Source of the DNA: JAUIET01 sp964352475
Lineage (GTDB): Bacteria; Pseudomonadota; Gammaproteobacteria; Pseudomonadales; JAUIET01
Reading direction: 5' to 3'
NCBI GenBank assembly: GCA_964352475.1
Contig: CAYGSL010000016.1
Span: 17,068-81,067, forward strand
Length of the DNA: 64,000 nucleotides
How positions within the stretch are numbered: position 1 is the stretch's first letter; every line of letters starts with the position of its first letter. The notes under the pieces are model-generated. The model ran no database searches. It had not been told where the DNA came from and saw only the letters and a list, made by a program, of their open reading frames with translations. A program made the translations under genes and the position numbers. Of this stretch, positions 1-9,114 are shown in pieces.

Positions 1-657
1 CTCGTTGGATTCGATGATGAACAGCAACAGGTTTATATTGCCGACCGAACCGAATGCGAACCGCAGATATGCTCTTTGCAAGGTATACGCGACAGCAGAA
101 ACTCTCCGGCTGGTATTTCGTCGTACAATTTGTGGGGCAAGTTTCAATCTGGTGATGTTCGCCATAGCCTTGATGAGGCGTGTGAACTCGCACTTCGTAT
201 TACAGCAGAACGAATGCTGGGCGAAGACCGTTCGCAGATCGAAATGCTAAGTGCTCAGGCAGGCAGTAGCGATTTCGTGGCAGGTGGCCTTGCGTCGTTA
301 GTGTTGTTTCGCGCGCAGCTGAAGTCAATGCCCGACCGCGGCAACGACACCGGCCTGGCCAAGTACCTGGTCGACAGTATCGTTAACTTTGGCACGGGTG
401 GCGGGTTTTTTCGGGTGATGTTCGCCGAGTTTATGCAATGGTCGAGAACCCAGCGCCCAGACTTAGTCGGCGATGATGTTGTGCAGACTGCCAATTTAGC
501 GGCCACTCATTGGACTGAAATTGCAAATGTTGCAAGCGGCCTGGCTGATGACGCCAGTGACCTCAACGCCTGGGCAGCTATTGATAGCTTAATGTTGCAG
601 GTGGAAAACACCGAGCGGAAAATGTTTGAAACACTCGCCGAGCAGCTGCATGGATAA
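1..657 (+). CDS. BtrH N-terminal / DUF4872 domain protein (5' partial)
   Basis: The reading frame is open from the first base of the window, so the gene starts upstream and only about 218 C-terminal residues are seen. The visible part opens with 'GFDDEQQQVYIADRT' followed by 'SLQGIRDSRNSP', which fits the DUF4872 half that follows the C39-like BtrH N-terminal domain in this family. BtrH is the butirosin acyltransferase, but most homologues have no assigned reaction, so none is given here. The stop overlaps the thioesterase start by 8 bases, implying co-transcription. A TTG at 76 is internal, not a real start. Family call is from remembered pattern and is moderate. Confidence 0.62.
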   Translation, partial: LVGFDDEQQQVYIADRTECEPQICSLQGIRDSRNSPAGISSYNLWGKFQSGDVRHSLDEACELALRITAERMLGEDRSQIEMLSAQAGSSDFVAGGLASLVLFRAQLKSMPDRGNDTGLAKYLVDSIVNFGTGGGFFRVMFAEFMQWSRTQRPDLVGDDVVQTANLAATHWTEIANVASGLADDASDLNAWAAIDSLMLQVENTERKMFETLAEQLHG

Positions 658-1099
658 GAGCGTAGCACCAGAAAAATTCACCGGGTCGCGTACTGTGCTT
701 GCTGAGCATATTGATGGCCTGGGTCATGTAAATAATATTCGCTACATTTCCTGGTGTGAAGAACTTGCCTGGCAACATTCAGACGCCTTGGGCCTGTCAG
801 TTACTGATTATCAGAGGCTTGATAGGGCAATGGCGGTGTATCACGCGGAGTTTGACTATCGCGCCCCGGCATTTGAAGGGCAAACCTTACTTATAAGCAC
901 CTGGTTAAGCTTCGCAAAAGGTACGCGAATGACTCGCCGGTTTGAAGTAGCGAGAGCGGATAGCATGGACGCGCTGGTCAGCGGCTTATGGCAACTGAGC
1001 TGTATTGAAATAAGCAGCGGCAAACCCAAACGTTTCCCGGCTGAGTTTGTTGATATCTACTTGCCTGAAGTGATTGCCGATAAGGAAGCTTCTGGGTGA
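650..1099 (+). CDS. acyl-CoA thioesterase, hotdog (4HBT) family
   Basis: A 149-residue hotdog-fold protein. The motif 'HIDGLGHVNNIRYISWCEE' near residues 18-36 is the D..GHVNN..Y signature of YbgC/FadM-type thioesterases, where the Asp is catalytic and the helix carries the acyl-CoA. It should hydrolyse acyl-CoA in the cytoplasm; chain preference cannot be read from sequence. The ATG at 650 is chosen because it gives normal family length and overlaps the upstream stop by 8 bases; an ATG at 626 lies inside the previous gene and adds eight unconserved residues. It is followed closely by ung. Confidence 0.85.
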   Translation: MDKSVAPEKFTGSRTVLAEHIDGLGHVNNIRYISWCEELAWQHSDALGLSVTDYQRLDRAMAVYHAEFDYRAPAFEGQTLLISTWLSFAKGTRMTRRFEVARADSMDALVSGLWQLSCIEISSGKPKRFPAEFVDIYLPEVIADKEASG

Positions 1100-1112
1100 T
1101 ACACTGCGCTAC

Positions 1113-1799
1113 ATGACTACTGATTCCAACATTCAGCTCGAAACCGGTTGGTTACAGCAATTAGAGCCAGAGTTTAAGAAAGACTATATGCAATCGTTGC
1201 GAGCCTTTCTGCGTGCGGAAAAAGCCAAGCAACGCATCATTTATCCTAAGGGTAGCGAGTTTTTCAATGCGTTTAACTCAACGCCGTTTGATCAGGTGAA
1301 GGTAGTTATACTGGGGCAAGATCCGTATCACGGTCCTGGCCAGGCACATGGCTTGTGTTTCTCTGTTCAACCCGGCGTTAGACCGCCACCGTCCTTGCTC
1401 AATATTTATAAAGAACTGCATGACGATTTGGGCGTAGAAATTCCCAATCATGGTTACCTGCAGAGCTGGGCAGAGCAAGGCGTTTTATTGCTGAACAGCG
1501 TTCTCAGCGTGCAACAAGCCCAGGCGGCGTCCCACCAGGGGAAGGGTTGGGAAGAGTTCACTGACATGGCCATTGCCAGTCTCAACGAGCATCGCGAAAA
1601 GCTGGTGTTTCTATTGTGGGGCAGTTATGCGCAACGCAAAGGGCAGTTTATTGATCAGCAAAAACACCTGGTTTTAAAAGCACCGCATCCCTCACCGTTG
1701 GCGGCACACCGCGGGTTTTTTGGCTGCAAGCATTTTTCGAAAACCAACGCTTACCTAACGAACCAGGGCTTAATGCCCATAGATTGGAAACTCACATGA
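1113..1799 (+). CDS. ung: uracil-DNA glycosylase, family 1
   Basis: Removes uracil from DNA as the first step of base-excision repair. The 228-residue length is standard. The water-activating loop GQDPYHG is at residues 68-74 with catalytic Asp70, and the minor-groove loop HPSPLAAHRGFFG begins at His192, matching Asp64 and His187 of the E. coli enzyme. The ATG at 1113 gives the usual N-terminus; an upstream start at 1074 would run into the thioesterase gene. The last four bases overlap the prolidase start (ATGA), so the two are translationally coupled. Confidence 0.97.
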   Translation: MTTDSNIQLETGWLQQLEPEFKKDYMQSLRAFLRAEKAKQRIIYPKGSEFFNAFNSTPFDQVKVVILGQDPYHGPGQAHGLCFSVQPGVRPPPSLLNIYKELHDDLGVEIPNHGYLQSWAEQGVLLLNSVLSVQQAQAASHQGKGWEEFTDMAIASLNEHREKLVFLLWGSYAQRKGQFIDQQKHLVLKAPHPSPLAAHRGFFGCKHFSKTNAYLTNQGLMPIDWKLT

Positions 1800-3118
1800 T
1801 GATTGATCTGGGTGCTGATCTGTACCTGCAACACGTCAACACAAAAACGCAGCGCTTTCAGAAATTCTGCGAAGATCTGCAATTAACAGGTATTTTAATA
1901 AGCTCGGGCCAGCAACACATTCAGTTTATGGATGACATGGCCTATCCATTTAAGGCCAATGTTTACTTTAAGGAATGGTTGCCGTTGGGAAAACGCTACA
2001 ACAGTTTTCTCTACATTCCAGCGTCCGGGAAACCCTCTTTGTACCTGGATATTGCTGAAGATATCTGGCATACAGCGCCACAGAGTTTGCCGAAGGGCTG
2101 GCAGGCAGCGTTCGAACTTGTCGAGTTTGATACATTACCTGAACTGGGCGAATTGTTGACCGGGGCTGCTTATCTTGGCGAGCAAAATGAATTCCATTTA
2201 CCGGAAGAGCAATGCAATCCGGTAGCACTGCGTAACACTATTGATTATCACCGAAGGTTTAAAACCGATTACGAGCACGAGTGTGTCCGCCGGGCGAATT
2301 TATTCGCAGCGGCTGCGCATTTGGCCGCCAAAGATGCTTTCCACGCGCAAGCCAGCGAGTTGGAGATTAAGCTTGCTTACCTCGCCGCATGCCGACAGTC
2401 AGATGACGAAATGCCTTACAGTATTATTGCGGGCCTTAATGAACACGCGGCTATTTTGCATCACTTTATTCTTGATAACGCGCCGCCAGAGGAACATCGA
2501 AGCTTTCTGATTGATGCCGGTGTTGAAGTGAATGGCTACGCCTCTGACATTACTCGCAGTTGGGCGTTTGATGAATCATCAGAATATGCCGAAATGATCG
2601 ACAGCATGAACACCAGGCAGTTGGAGTTGGTAGCCAGCATCAAGGCCAATGGTTCAGCAATTGAACTGCACGAATTATCGCATCTGAAAATGGCAGAGGT
2701 GTTGCAACAATTCTCGGTCATTAACTGCGCGGCAGAAAGTTGTGTTGAGTCGGGTTTAAGTACCTCTTTTTACCCACACGGCATTGGGCATGGTCTGGGG
2801 GTTAACGTGCATGAACTGGGTGGGTACCTGGGCGATGCTGACGGTGGCGAAATTCCGCCGCCTGAGGCTTACCCGCGCTTGCGAAATACATCAAATTTCG
2901 CCATTGGTTCAATAAGCACCGTGGAACCGGGCGTTTACTTCATTCCAACGCTGCTGGCGAAGCTGAAAGCCTCTTCGCTGGCAAGTGAGGTCAATTGGAA
3001 TCGGATAGCTGATTTCCTGCCCTTTGGTGGTGTGCGCATTGAAGATAATGTGCTGATTGGTGCTTCCAGCGTGGAAAACATAACGCGAACAGCGTTCGAA
3101 AAATGCGCATCCGCATGA
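1796..3118 (+). CDS. pepQ: Xaa-Pro dipeptidase (prolidase), peptidase M24B
   Basis: Cleaves dipeptides with C-terminal proline in the cytoplasm using two metal ions. At 440 residues it matches E. coli PepQ (443). The metal ligands are all visible: Asp240 and Asp251 in 'DAGVEVNGYASD', His332 in HGIGHGLG, Glu near 377 in 'TVEPGVYF', and Glu near 415 in 'GVRIEDN'. The N-terminal 170 residues form the creatinase-like domain. The ATG at 1796 overlaps the ung stop by four bases; the in-frame TTG at 1784 is less likely. Family members also hydrolyse organophosphates in vitro. Confidence 0.95.
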   Translation: MMIDLGADLYLQHVNTKTQRFQKFCEDLQLTGILISSGQQHIQFMDDMAYPFKANVYFKEWLPLGKRYNSFLYIPASGKPSLYLDIAEDIWHTAPQSLPKGWQAAFELVEFDTLPELGELLTGAAYLGEQNEFHLPEEQCNPVALRNTIDYHRRFKTDYEHECVRRANLFAAAAHLAAKDAFHAQASELEIKLAYLAACRQSDDEMPYSIIAGLNEHAAILHHFILDNAPPEEHRSFLIDAGVEVNGYASDITRSWAFDESSEYAEMIDSMNTRQLELVASIKANGSAIELHELSHLKMAEVLQQFSVINCAAESCVESGLSTSFYPHGIGHGLGVNVHELGGYLGDADGGEIPPPEAYPRLRNTSNFAIGSISTVEPGVYFIPTLLAKLKASSLASEVNWNRIADFLPFGGVRIEDNVLIGASSVENITRTAFEKCASA

Positions 3119-3282
3119 AGTAACACACTTTTTATTGTTCAAAAAACACCCTCTTCTACAAGCAAGGCCAGGCAAGTTTCCGTTCGTCTAACTGGAGTGC
3201 TGGTATCTGAGTTTGTTCGTTAAGTGCGCTTGATTGCAGCCGATACCTGTATTGACTGCCGCTTCCCGTTAGCCAATAAAAT

Positions 3283-5127
3283 ATGACGATAAAACGTCAG
3301 ATAACGCTTGTACTGTGCCTGATGATGATTTCCACGGCGGCCTTGAGCTATCGCTTATTGATAGACGCCATCGTTCCTACTTTTGAGCGCCTGGAGCGCG
3401 ATGCAGCCGCTGCCAATGTGGCACGCGTTGAAAAAGCGATTAGCCACGAGTATCACAACCTGGCCAAACAGGCCGGTGACTACGCAATTTGGGACGAGAC
3501 CTATGCGTTTATTCAGGGCCAGCATGACAGTTACGCAGACTCCAATTTAACGCTCACCGGGTTTCTTAACTTCGAAGTAAACATTGTTCTGTTCTACAAC
3601 GAAAACAAGCGATTGGCATGGGGCATGTTGATTGATCTGAAGCAGAAACGTGAGCTGCCACTCGCTGATCTTGGTATTAACGACGAGTCGCTCACTCCCT
3701 TTCTCGATCACCAATTAGTGGACTCTACTATCACAGGGGCATTGGCAAGCCCAATGGGTGTGGCATTACTGGCTTCAAAGCCAATTGTTACAACGCAATT
3801 GACGGGCCCGATTAAAGGCACGCTGATATTTGGGAAATTTCTCGATCGCGTACTGATAGAGCGACTTCGATCCAGAACGGAAGTTGAACTGGCATTCATT
3901 GATTCTGAGTCAAGTGCCGCGGCTTTGGCAGTAGACGGCAACCCACATCAAAGCTCCGACTCCGGCGTGGTGATAGACAAACAATCGTTTCGAATTGACC
4001 GCCAGGAATTGAAGGATATTCATGGTAACGCTGTTTCCGTGCTGGAAGTTAGAACACCCACAGACATTACCAAGCTTGGCCAGCAGGCGCTTGGCAACAT
4101 GTTCGCATCGCTCGCTATGCTGGGAATGGTTGTTGCGATTGCAATCTGGCTGCTTCTGCAATCGGTAGTTGTGAACCCGCTCAGTTTGTTGGGTCAGCGG
4201 ATTGCACAAATCAAGAATTCTGATGACCTCAACCAGCGTCTGGATGTGTCAGGGAACAACGAAATATCCTTGCTGGCGACCATTTTCAATGACCTGCTGG
4301 ACAAGCTGTCGTCAACGCGACAAGAACTGCAAACGCAATCTTACAAGGCCGGACGAGCAGAAACTGCGTCAACGGTGTTGCACAATATTCGAAACGCCTT
4401 AACCCCTCTGGTGAATCGCGCAGCAAGCGCAAGCGCCGCAGTGCGTGCCAGCCATGGCGGAAATATGCTTAGAGCTGCCGAGGAGCTGGCCAATCATGAA
4501 TTGGAACAGGACAGGCGAAAGAAATTGTCGGAGTATCTAACGGTTGCCCTGTACGAGCAGCAATCACAAACGGATATAGCAGGTGCCGATCTTGACGTTG
4601 TATCGGCGCAGGTGCGGCAGGTTGAGCAGATTCTAAAAGATCAGGAAAACGTCAGCCAGGTTGCGACAATGCTGGAGACTATCTCGCTTGAAGGTGCCGT
4701 TAAGGAAGCCGTAACGGTACTGCCAAATGATGCGGAAATTTCAATAAGCATCGAACTGAAGCCTGAGCTGGGCGAGTATAAGATTCGCAGCAACCCCATT
4801 AGTTTTATGCAAGTTCTGCACAATATTATTATCAATGCCTACGAATCGATTCTTCGAACCTCACGCCCAAGTGGCCGCATAAGCGTATCGGTACAAGAAG
4901 ATAACAGAATGGTGTGTTTATCAATTGCAGACGATGGCGCCGGAATTGCGCCAGACATGGAATCCCAATTGTTCGCACGCGGCGTTTCATCAAAACAAGG
5001 TGATCGCGGCGGCCTTGGCCTGCATTGGTGTGCAAACACACTGGCGAGTATGGGCGGCAAGATTCAAGCAGAAAGCAAAGGCGCGGGCGCCGGCGCTGTG
5101 TTTCACCTTTATTTACCGGCGGCCTGA
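3283..5127 (+). CDS. membrane sensor histidine kinase with CHASE4 and HAMP domains
   Basis: A 614-residue two-component sensor. A first transmembrane helix lies at about residues 7-27, followed by a periplasmic CHASE4-type domain (with the 'YAIWDETYAF' motif), a second helix at about 270-290, and a HAMP linker. The phosphoacceptor box is 'VLHNIRNALTPL' with His367, a variant with an Arg where most relatives have Gly. The ATPase domain has the N box 'HNIIINAYESI', 'DDGAGI', and 'GGLGLHWCANTL'. The response regulator begins two bases after the stop, so it is the partner. No strong Shine-Dalgarno precedes the ATG. The ligand is unknown. The 164 bases upstream hold the promoter region; no clear hexamers were found. 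Confidence 0.92.
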   Translation: MTIKRQITLVLCLMMISTAALSYRLLIDAIVPTFERLERDAAAANVARVEKAISHEYHNLAKQAGDYAIWDETYAFIQGQHDSYADSNLTLTGFLNFEVNIVLFYNENKRLAWGMLIDLKQKRELPLADLGINDESLTPFLDHQLVDSTITGALASPMGVALLASKPIVTTQLTGPIKGTLIFGKFLDRVLIERLRSRTEVELAFIDSESSAAALAVDGNPHQSSDSGVVIDKQSFRIDRQELKDIHGNAVSVLEVRTPTDITKLGQQALGNMFASLAMLGMVVAIAIWLLLQSVVVNPLSLLGQRIAQIKNSDDLNQRLDVSGNNEISLLATIFNDLLDKLSSTRQELQTQSYKAGRAETASTVLHNIRNALTPLVNRAASASAAVRASHGGNMLRAAEELANHELEQDRRKKLSEYLTVALYEQQSQTDIAGADLDVVSAQVRQVEQILKDQENVSQVATMLETISLEGAVKEAVTVLPNDAEISISIELKPELGEYKIRSNPISFMQVLHNIIINAYESILRTSRPSGRISVSVQEDNRMVCLSIADDGAGIAPDMESQLFARGVSSKQGDRGGLGLHWCANTLASMGGKIQAESKGAGAGAVFHLYLPAA

Positions 5128-5129
5128 TC

Positions 5130-7010
5130 ATGACACTCAGTATGCAAAAAACCAAAAGAATTCTGGTTGTAGACGATGAGCAGGCGATTATCGAAGAGTA
5201 CCAACGAGCGTTTGGGGCAAACGGTGTTGGTGACAACACAGTGCTATTGAAAGAGCTTGATCAGGAGTTGTTTGGCACGCAATCAGATAAAGCCTCTGCG
5301 CTGGATTTTGCAGTGCAATCGGCTACGCAGGGAGAGCAGGCCATAGCGGAAGTAGCCAGAGCGATAGAAGCGAAAGAGCCGTATCAAATAATATTCATGG
5401 ATGTAGATATGCCGCCCGGCATCAATGGCATAGAAACAGCGAAGCAAATTCGCCAACTCGATCAGGATGTGAATATAGTGATTGTCAGTGGTGCCACAGG
5501 CTTGGTGCCCGAAGAGCTAGCCGGTCAGATTCCGCCGGTTGATAAGCTGTTCTTTTTTCAAAAGCCGTTTCATACCGTGGAATGCCGGCAGCTAGCTGTG
5601 GCGTTATGTGGTAAGTGGGTTTCTGACCAGGCGCTGCAGAGGGCGAAAGTTGAACTTGAGGGTCAGATTGAGCAGCGAACAGCACAGCTGCATGAGTTGG
5701 CATACTTTGACGCTACAACGGGCTTGCCGAATAGAATCAAATTACTCGACAAGCTTGAAAATTTTCTGGCCTTGGAAGACGACATACCAAAGCTGGTGGA
5801 TGAGACCATATTGTTTGTCGTGCTTGATATTGAACGTTTCAGTTTCATCAATGAAACGATGGGTTATGAATTGGGCACCCAGTTGCTCCAGATTGTAGGT
5901 GACCGACTACGTGGCGTAGTTAGAGAGCATGATGTTGTTGGCCGATTTGGCTCCGACGAATTTGCAGTGGTACTCAGAAATTTTAGCTCCGAGAAAGAAC
6001 CGCGCACCAGTGTGCTTAGAATAGAGGAGTTGTTTCAGCAAGCCATAGAGGTAGGCGGGCGAAAAGTATTTCTGGACTGCGCTATTGGCATTGCGAAATA
6101 TCCGGCGCATGGCGACAGTCCAGAGGAAGTGTTTCGCTGTGCTGAGGCCGCACTAAATCGCTCCAAGCGACATATGCTTCGCCAAACCGTGTATTACGAC
6201 ACAACAATGGGCGATATAGCCAAGCGAAAATTTACCCTTGAGCAACAACTACGGGTGGCGATTGAGTCGCGTGAGATTCAACCATTCTTTCAACCGCAAT
6301 GCACATTGGCGACGGGCCATTGGAGCGGTGCGGAAGCATTGGCACGCTGGATTAAACCGGATGGCAGCGTGGTGTCGCCCGCTGATTTCGTACCATTAGC
6401 GGAGGAAACCGGGCTTTCAGACGCCTTGTTTCAGTCCATGTTCGATCAGGTGTCTGAATACGTGGCCGACTGGCAAATTGAGCCCTGGGCAGTACCCGTA
6501 AGCATTAACATGTCGCCGCAACAACTTCGAAACCCTGAAATACAGCGCTCTATCAACTCAGTGTTGGCGATTACAGGTGCCGCGCCAAATATGCTGAAAT
6601 TTGAACTTACCGAATCGTCGTTGATGGAAAACCTTGATTTAGGCGTTCAGGTGCTTTCTGCGTTTCGTGACCTTGGCATAGGTATTCAACTGGATGACTT
6701 TGGTACCGGCTATTCGTCGCTTCAATATCTGGCCGATCTGCCAGTTCAAGCGCTTAAAATAGATTGTTCGTTTGTATGGCGTATGTCTGAAGGAGAGAAC
6801 TACGCCCGCGTGATAGCTGCCATTGTTGCTTTGGGTCATGCACTAAATCTTACTGTTGTTGCCGAAGGCGTAGAAACAGAGGAACAACTTGAACGACTGC
6901 GCAACTATAAATGCGATATTGTGCAAGGTTACCTGCTGGCCAAACCCTTACCCGCTGAGGCATTCCTGCGAACCATAAAAGCGCCAATAGCGCTGCGTGA
7001 GGCTGGTTAG
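5130..7010 (+). CDS. response regulator with GGDEF and EAL domains
   Basis: A 626-residue response regulator for cyclic di-GMP turnover. The receiver has the acidic pair at residues 15-16 (VVDDE), phosphoacceptor Asp91 in 'IIFMDVDMP' and Lys in 'FFFQKPF'. The gap between acidic pair and phospho-Asp is about 75 residues instead of the usual 40, meaning an insertion of about 35 residues. The cyclase motif reads GSDEF rather than GGDEF. The EAL domain keeps 'EALARW', 'ELTES', 'LDDFGTGYSSL', 'LKID' and 'AEGVE', so phosphodiesterase activity is the likely output. The ATG at 5130, two bases after the kinase stop, gives a clean receiver start. Confidence 0.94.
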   Translation: MTLSMQKTKRILVVDDEQAIIEEYQRAFGANGVGDNTVLLKELDQELFGTQSDKASALDFAVQSATQGEQAIAEVARAIEAKEPYQIIFMDVDMPPGINGIETAKQIRQLDQDVNIVIVSGATGLVPEELAGQIPPVDKLFFFQKPFHTVECRQLAVALCGKWVSDQALQRAKVELEGQIEQRTAQLHELAYFDATTGLPNRIKLLDKLENFLALEDDIPKLVDETILFVVLDIERFSFINETMGYELGTQLLQIVGDRLRGVVREHDVVGRFGSDEFAVVLRNFSSEKEPRTSVLRIEELFQQAIEVGGRKVFLDCAIGIAKYPAHGDSPEEVFRCAEAALNRSKRHMLRQTVYYDTTMGDIAKRKFTLEQQLRVAIESREIQPFFQPQCTLATGHWSGAEALARWIKPDGSVVSPADFVPLAEETGLSDALFQSMFDQVSEYVADWQIEPWAVPVSINMSPQQLRNPEIQRSINSVLAITGAAPNMLKFELTESSLMENLDLGVQVLSAFRDLGIGIQLDDFGTGYSSLQYLADLPVQALKIDCSFVWRMSEGENYARVIAAIVALGHALNLTVVAEGVETEEQLERLRNYKCDIVQGYLLAKPLPAEAFLRTIKAPIALREAG

Positions 7011-7029
7011 CAGCTTACCGAAGGCGCCG

Positions 7030-8169
7030 CTAGGCCCACAGCTTCTCGCTGGCAATTGCCGCACCTTCTGCCATGCTGGCCAGCTTGGCGTAGACAATGT
7101 CTTCATCGACGGCGCCAAAGCCGGCGAACGTAGAAAATCCGCAGTCCGTGCCCGCTATCACACGTTCACGGCCCACAATATTTGCAAAGCGCTCTATGCG
7201 TTGAGCCACCAACCTTGGGTGCTCAATAAAATTGGTTGTGGAATCGATCACTCCCGGAACAAGAATCATGTTTTCCGGAATATCCGCGTCCGCAAAAACT
7301 TCCCATTCGTGTGCGTGCCTGGGGTTGGATGATTCAAACAACAGCGCACCTATGTTCGCCTTCAAAGCAATAGGCAGTACCAATTCCATTGGAGCGTCGT
7401 GATGGTGTGGTCCTTCATAATTTCCCCAGCATACGTGAAGCCGTACTTTCGCTGCGTCAATGCCACGCAGGGCATGATTAAGCGCTTCAACGTGCAAACC
7501 AGCCAGTTGTTGATATTCCTCAACACTTTTGTCTTTAAACAACATGTGCCGGCCAAGACCAAGGTCAGGTGAGTCCAGTTGCAGAATCAAGCCTGCGTCG
7601 GTAATGGCTTTGTACTCTGTAGACATGGCTTCCGCCAGTGCTTCCAGATACGCCTCGTGTGAAGCGTAGTGCCTATTAGGTTGGAATAACGCGATCACCC
7701 CGGGCGATGCGGCATTCATGAAGCCTTCTGTGGGGGCATGCTTATCAATCGCGGCTGCGAAATTAGCGATATCTTCCTCAGCCGGACCCGTGTCCTTCAC
7801 AGTGATGTCACCGACGCAGCAGGGTCTGCTATAGGTAGGCGTGCCGCCTGAGCTGTTCTGCCGCTCCAGAAATTTTGGAAATTCTTCCAGGTCACTGGGT
7901 GGTTGGCGTTCGCTGTCACCTTCAAAACCGGTGATGCGATCTTTGATGTAGGTGGCGTAACTGATTTTGCTCATTTCACCGTCGCTGACTATATCGACTC
8001 TGGCTTCCACCTGTTTTGCTACTACATCATCTACCGCGCGGCGAATTACTTCTGCAGCGCCGTCCAACGGTTTGCCATGCTCATGACCAAAAACCACATC
8101 AGTAACGGCCTTTGATCGCGGCAAGCTGCCAACGTGGGTGGTTAGAATTCTGTCTTGGCTGTTTTTCAT
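7030..8169 (-). CDS. cobalamin-independent methionine synthase-like protein (MetE C-terminal family)
   Basis: A 379-residue protein with only the catalytic barrel of MetE; the N-terminal half of true MetE is absent. It begins 'ILTTHVGSLPRS', typical of the family, and shows the zinc-ligand pattern with His and Cys in 'LHVCWGNYEG' and a late Cys in 'GTDCGFSTF'. Such short proteins are usually thiol- or methyl-transfer enzymes in catabolic loci rather than methionine synthases. It lies 31 bases downstream of the SDR on the same strand, so both probably read from the promoter region near 9050 that carries operator A. The substrate is unknown. Confidence 0.86.
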   Translation of the reverse strand: MKNSQDRILTTHVGSLPRSKAVTDVVFGHEHGKPLDGAAEVIRRAVDDVVAKQVEARVDIVSDGEMSKISYATYIKDRITGFEGDSERQPPSDLEEFPKFLERQNSSGGTPTYSRPCCVGDITVKDTGPAEEDIANFAAAIDKHAPTEGFMNAASPGVIALFQPNRHYASHEAYLEALAEAMSTEYKAITDAGLILQLDSPDLGLGRHMLFKDKSVEEYQQLAGLHVEALNHALRGIDAAKVRLHVCWGNYEGPHHHDAPMELVLPIALKANIGALLFESSNPRHAHEWEVFADADIPENMILVPGVIDSTTNFIEHPRLVAQRIERFANIVGRERVIAGTDCGFSTFAGFGAVDEDIVYAKLASMAEGAAIASEKLWA

Positions 8170-8200
8170 AGTGTTCCCCTAAGAGTTTGGGTGCCTGAAA

Positions 8201-8965
8201 TTATTGTGCTGTCCATCCACCATCAACGCGCAAACTGGTACCGGTAACCAGTGCTGCGGCATCAGAAGCGAGATAAACAACGGCGTTTGCAACATCCGCT
8301 ACATGGCCTATATGACCCATAGGAATGCGTTGTAAGACAAAGTCAGAAAAATCTTTATTGCTTAGCATGGGTGCGGTTAATGGTGTTTCGATAAAAGTGG
8401 GCGCGACTGAATTAACCCGAATACCGTGGTCAGCAATTTCTACCGCCAGTGCTTTGGTAAAACCTTCCAGGGCATGCTTGGTTGCGCAGTAAATAGTTCG
8501 CCCAGGGCTGCCTACGTGACCCATTTGCGATGAGATATTGATGATGCCGCCGCCCGTTCCCACAGCAATCATGTTTCGAACCACGCATTGTGTAGCACGA
8601 ATAACCGCCCGAACATTTACATTGAGCATGGTGTCCAGGCTTTCCAGATCTACATCAACCAGCGCCTGTGGATTGTTGGTGCCCAGATTGTTCACCAAAA
8701 TATTGATGTTCTTCAAAGCCTGAAGTTGCTTCAGAAAGTCGTCGGAGCTGGCGTCAGCGATCATTGGAATCAACCGCTCGCCTAGTTCTCCCTGTAATGT
8801 GGTAAGGTCAGACTCGGTCCGCGCCACGGCGATTACGCGCGCTCCACAGGCAACCAGACGTACAGCGCATTCTCGGCCGATGCCTTTGCCGGCACCGGTA
8901 ATGAGGGCGGTACGGTCTTCCAGTAAGGTTGGGCTGAATAGTGATTGTGCTGACTTCGGATTCAT
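8201..8965 (-). CDS. short-chain dehydrogenase/reductase
   Basis: A 254-residue classical SDR. It has the cofactor motif TGAGKGIG near residue 24, 'NNLGTNN' in place of NNAG, the catalytic Ser in 'INISSQMG', and YCATK as the YxxxK pair. It ends with the standard 'GTSLRVDGGWTAQ'. The ATG at 8965 is preferred; a TTG at 8983 adds six residues with no support. It leads the minus-strand pair with the MetE-like gene and is divergent from the HisD-like gene, with operator A between them. It should oxidise or reduce a small alcohol or ketone in the same pathway. Confidence 0.93.
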   Translation of the reverse strand: MNPKSAQSLFSPTLLEDRTALITGAGKGIGRECAVRLVACGARVIAVARTESDLTTLQGELGERLIPMIADASSDDFLKQLQALKNINILVNNLGTNNPQALVDVDLESLDTMLNVNVRAVIRATQCVVRNMIAVGTGGGIINISSQMGHVGSPGRTIYCATKHALEGFTKALAVEIADHGIRVNSVAPTFIETPLTAPMLSNKDFSDFVLQRIPMGHIGHVADVANAVVYLASDAAALVTGTSLRVDGGWTAQ

Positions 8966-9045
8966 CGCATTTCGAGCTTCCAAGGCGCCATAAACGCTGG
9001 TTTTGAGGCGAGTATACGATCCTTCTACTGTGGTCGCCAGATATT

Positions 9046-9064
9046 ATTGCATTCGAAGTCAAAT
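9046..9064. promoter_or_regulatory. operator A, shared dyad motif
   Basis: The sequence ATTGCATTCGAAGTCAAAT lies in the divergent space between the SDR (ATG at 8965) and the HisD-like gene (ATG at 9115). The inner 16 bases TTGCATTCGAAGTCAA are an imperfect dyad (TTGnnTTC / GAAnnCAA) around a central CpG, and are identical to operator B at 18632. The CpG centre is typical of LacI-family operators. It probably controls both divergent operons. Confidence 0.7.
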
Positions 9065-9114
9065 ATGCTAACCTCGCCGGCAATTGTGCAATGGGATGTT
9101 GGGAGTCCGTGAAG

